From NCBI GenBank assembly GCA_024138015.1, contig JAMXBB010000011.1, positions 75,249,386 through 75,313,385 on the forward strand: 64,000 bases of DNA. Direction: 5' to 3'. Made by a program: the position numbers and the translations under genes. The stretch comes from Lumnitzera littorea (lineage: Eukaryota > Streptophyta > Magnoliopsida > Myrtales > Combretaceae). The notes below the pieces were generated by a model. That model was not told the origin of the DNA and ran no database searches. It saw only the letters and a program-made list of their open reading frames with translations. Below, piece by piece: positions 60,801 to 64,000 of the stretch; position 1 is the first letter of the stretch; every line of letters starts with the position of its first letter.

Positions 60801-63800
60801 TTGACTTTTTAAGTTCTACATACCCTCACATCATCCAGAGTACCCACAAAAGCTCCTATAGGACACCAAAACACTTAAACATACATACCCTCATATTCCT
60901 CACAATCTCTTTTTACTAACTTAAGCATCAAATAGCCCTTGTAAACATATGCATTAGAGGCTTCTTATAGGTGATTGTAAGTAAGCACGGATGGCATCAA
61001 GAGCCATCCGCATCCAAACCACTCTAGTTGATTCCACAATCAACAAAAAGGTTATGAAACTACATGTATGTTGCTAATAACATCCTCCTTTGTGGTATAT
61101 CATGAGCTATACAGAGCGTAACTATACTATCCCGATCTAATTCCATGTGTATATCTAAGTGAAGTAAAAGCTGCATATATAAAAGCATAAACGGCAAAAG
61201 AAGGGGAAAAAAAAGGCACTTCTTATAGCTCTGTGTTCACTTCACTTGGAGCTTCTCTATATGTCGTAATATGCTAGAAAGTCAACTTAGTCTAGAGGAG
61301 GTATAGCTAGGGATGAAAAAAAGAAGAGTGAAAGAAAGATCAAGAACCGAACAAATAGGACAGGATGAAACCAGAAATTCAGTTTTTTTTTTTTTTTGTT
61401 TATTTCAATTTAATTTAGTTTACAATTCGATTTGAGTAATCAAAATAAATTAAATGGTTTAAATCAAACCATTTCTCTAATACTTAAATAAATTTAAAAA
61501 AAAAGGGAAAAAAATACCTTATCATTTTTGAAAAACTAGTTTTGGATAAGGACTTGTAACCAATTTATCACCGATACTTCCAGGAATTGTTTCTCTCCAA
61601 GAGGGCCTTACGTTAATCACCCCTTTGATACGATTAATTGATCAATGTTTAGCAACAGGAGGTGCGCTTCATATTCTACGATCTACATGCTCGCCGTAAC
61701 AATTGATGTAAAAAAAGGAGAACACGATTTGAGTTGGAAAAAAAATATAAAGTTAATTATGAATTAAAATCCTAGTAACTCAGGTAAAAAAAGGAGATAT
61801 GATTTTGCATATGATCATTTTGATAATAGGGCTTTTGATTTAGTTTAGCAGAAATTTTGTTTGGTAGAATTAGAATATGGATCACTAAACCAATTTTTTT
61901 CATTCATGGCAGCTCAATTATCTTACGCATGAAAAATAGACTTTAAAAAAGGTTTTTCTAAGCTCATTTATGCTTCATTTTGCATTAATAAGCTTTAAGC
62001 TGAAGCTTATTTATAAAGAGGATGAGCTCCTTTTTCTTCTTATAAATTTTTAAGCATGACCAAGCATACACGCAAGCTCATGAGGATAGAAGAGAAGAAG
62101 AATGCTTCAATATCAGCTATTGGATCCTCAATTGTAAACTTGATCTATGTTGTCCATTTTGAAGCAATCTGACAATCAAGATCAACCACTAAAATATATA
62201 ATTTGGAGGCTAATCTTCTCATTTTCAAATATTCTAAAGGTTGCTGAGGTTGAGAAATTCTATTGAAATGCTTCTAAAAAAAAATTAAAATACTTAATTA
62301 AGAATCTTCAAGAACAGATTAAGAATCTTTAAGAACACTAAGTTTGATCTGCCACCGATCATGTACACTTAGGATATATTGAGTTTGCCTATTTTTTCTT
62401 TCATGCCACCTCTTATGACATCTCTTCACATGTTATCAATTCAAGACTTCTCTAAAGTCAATCAATATATGCATCACATGTGATCAATAGCTACAACAAC
62501 CCACATAAGGACTCTACATACATACATACATATATATATATATAAAGAGTATAACTCTTTTTGCAATTGGATTTCTAATTTACCTTTTCTTCTTACAAAT
62601 CAAATCTAACTCCTATCAAACTAGAATCTTATTCCAAAAAACCAAATTAATAAAACCAAAGTATCATAGGTGTAATACAATGAAAATTATCACAAATTGA
62701 ATTACAATTAAAGTGATCAAAAGCACATATCCTTTTCAAAGAGAGAATAATTTTTTTAAATCAAAATGGGATTAAATGGTTGCATCTATAATGGCTATTA
62801 GCATACTACAATATGTGGTAGTTAGGGATATAAATGAAAAAAGCAACATGTATGTTATTTGAGTTCAATTATATAGTTGGTCAATTTCAATTTTTTTATG
62901 GTTAAGTTAAGCTCGAGGTCAAGTTTAAACTAGTCGAATACTTATCAAGCTAGTCTCATTCTCGAACTTATTTGACTCATTGAGCTCCTAAACATAATTC
63001 GAGCTTGTATAGCTTAAAATATCAGTCGAGTTTTATTATATTTAAGTGGACTTCAAGCCTTCATATAGATTTAATTAAAAGGAATATAATATTTTCTAAA
63101 TAAATAAACTTAAACAAGTTCAATTGAGTTAAACTCGAGATTATTAAATTTAGTAAGTAGCATTTCAAGTTAAACTTGAACTCAAACATCTAAATTTGAG
63201 TTTTGAAATATTTGAACTAACAAGCTTAATACTATCATATTTGTAATCAAAGCAAGTTTAATGCATGATGTTTGATATCCTTTGCAAGACTAAGGAATCG
63301 AAGGTAGAGTTCTTAGTGCATTAAAGTGAGGTCCTTCATTTTCAAGAATATAATTCTAGAATCTAAAGGTGAGCAGGTAACAATGTCATACAAGGTGCTC
63401 ATCAGAATCTTATTCAATTGAATAGGTTCTAGATATGTATTTAGAGTCACAAGATAAGTTCCAGATAGTAATTTTTTTGAACCTATACTTATATTTTAAG
63501 GTACGAATATGAGGTCAACGTACACTATACTCGCCTTAAAACCTATATTGTGAAATATATAGGATACAAGTTTTGGGATACCTTATATCTATCTTATAAT
63601 AATAATAAAATAAAATAAATAAATAAAAAAGAATACTATTTTATTTATATGAACTTAAAAAAATAACAAAACATAGCACATGAGAAACCTTAAACTAAAT
63701 CTGATGTCCTCATATTAATCCCTTCCTCCTTAATATTTTTTTTATTGCATTTTCTTTCCACTCTATCTTCCTCGTTTATTATGTCAAACTCTATTGAAGT

Positions 63801-64000
63801 TAAAAAAGAAATAATTTTAATAAAGCCACCTAAACAAGGTATGCTGTATGTTATTAACTTATTTTCATTTGATGTAATAATTTCTTTATATTAAGTTTAA
63901 AAATATCTTATAATAAATTTATATTTTAGTCAAGATTTATTTGAAATTAGTGTTTTTATTTTTTTCGCTTGTCTAAGATCACGATTTGTACTAGGTTTGA
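57871..64000. other. Gene-free AT-rich region to the window end
   Basis: I see no gene, RNA gene or intact transposon. About 60,120-60,900 is less AT-rich and may be an old LTR remnant. About 62,890-63,210 is enriched in CTCGA/TCGAG words on both strands, a known feature of some plant intergenic repeats. Short TA and CATA runs lie near 62,518-62,543. Confidence 0.4.
61452..61474. repeat. Perfect 9-bp hairpin
   Basis: AAATGGTTT and AAACCATTT separated by 5 bases, in a region with degenerate AACCGAAC-like repeats. Confidence 0.7.

Noticed and set aside
61545..61700. A less AT-rich stretch with a long open translation that might be organellar DNA
   Set aside because: I could not match it to any plastid or mitochondrial gene from its translation.

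Overview
This window is nuclear DNA of a flowering plant, most likely a eudicot. It is AT-rich, its genes carry GT-AG introns, and the families present (a clade-III glutamate receptor-like channel, a tonoplast monosaccharide transporter, a CDPK, Ty3/gypsy retrotransposons, a plant mobile domain) are plant-specific or typical of plants. I cannot name the species from sequence alone.

Layout. About 1-15,750 is a decayed Ty3/gypsy retrotransposon on the + strand (element A, Tat-like: chromovirus-unlike pol with a second, archaeal-type RNase H). Its 5' end lies outside the window. Its long 3' noncoding region holds a purine tract and an 80-bp tandem array. A second gypsy element on the - strand (element B, CRM-like chromovirus, 7,091-12,937) has jumped into one of those 80-bp units, with a clean 5-bp target duplication. 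The polypurine tract and 3' LTR of element A follow (13,331 onward) and include a strikingly C-rich, G-poor block. Next comes an intact six-exon GLR3.4-like gene (17,073-20,816, +). From 23.4 to 25.4 kb there is a chimeric transposon relic: a MULE transposase fragment next to a plant mobile domain. From about 25.8 to 30.4 kb there is a third gypsy relic (element C, +), split by a 1.27-kb insertion and cut off about 60 bp from the stop codon of a five-exon monosaccharide-sensing/tonoplast sugar transporter gene (30,461-38,187, -). That gene keeps its splice sites but has three frame lesions, so I call it a pseudogene or a faulty sequence. A 480-bp foldback element lies at 40.25 kb. An intact seven-exon CPK5/6/26-like calcium-dependent protein kinase is at 46,404-50,330 (+), with a 5'-UTR intron and upstream ORFs. 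From 50.4 to 64 kb I see no gene; it contains a candidate long solo LTR (54,840-57,870) and AT-rich repeat-derived DNA.

How the genes relate. The three cellular genes are not an operon or cluster. GLR3-type channels and CDPKs both act in plant calcium signalling (the channel admits Ca2+, the kinase reads it), but their proximity here looks incidental. I found no bacterial-type or defence-type system. The structurally interesting signals are the nested retrotransposons, the 80-bp array that one of them split, the duplicated splice donor in the GLR gene, the damaged sugar-transporter gene meeting a retroelement tail-to-tail, the MULE/PMD relic and the foldback element.
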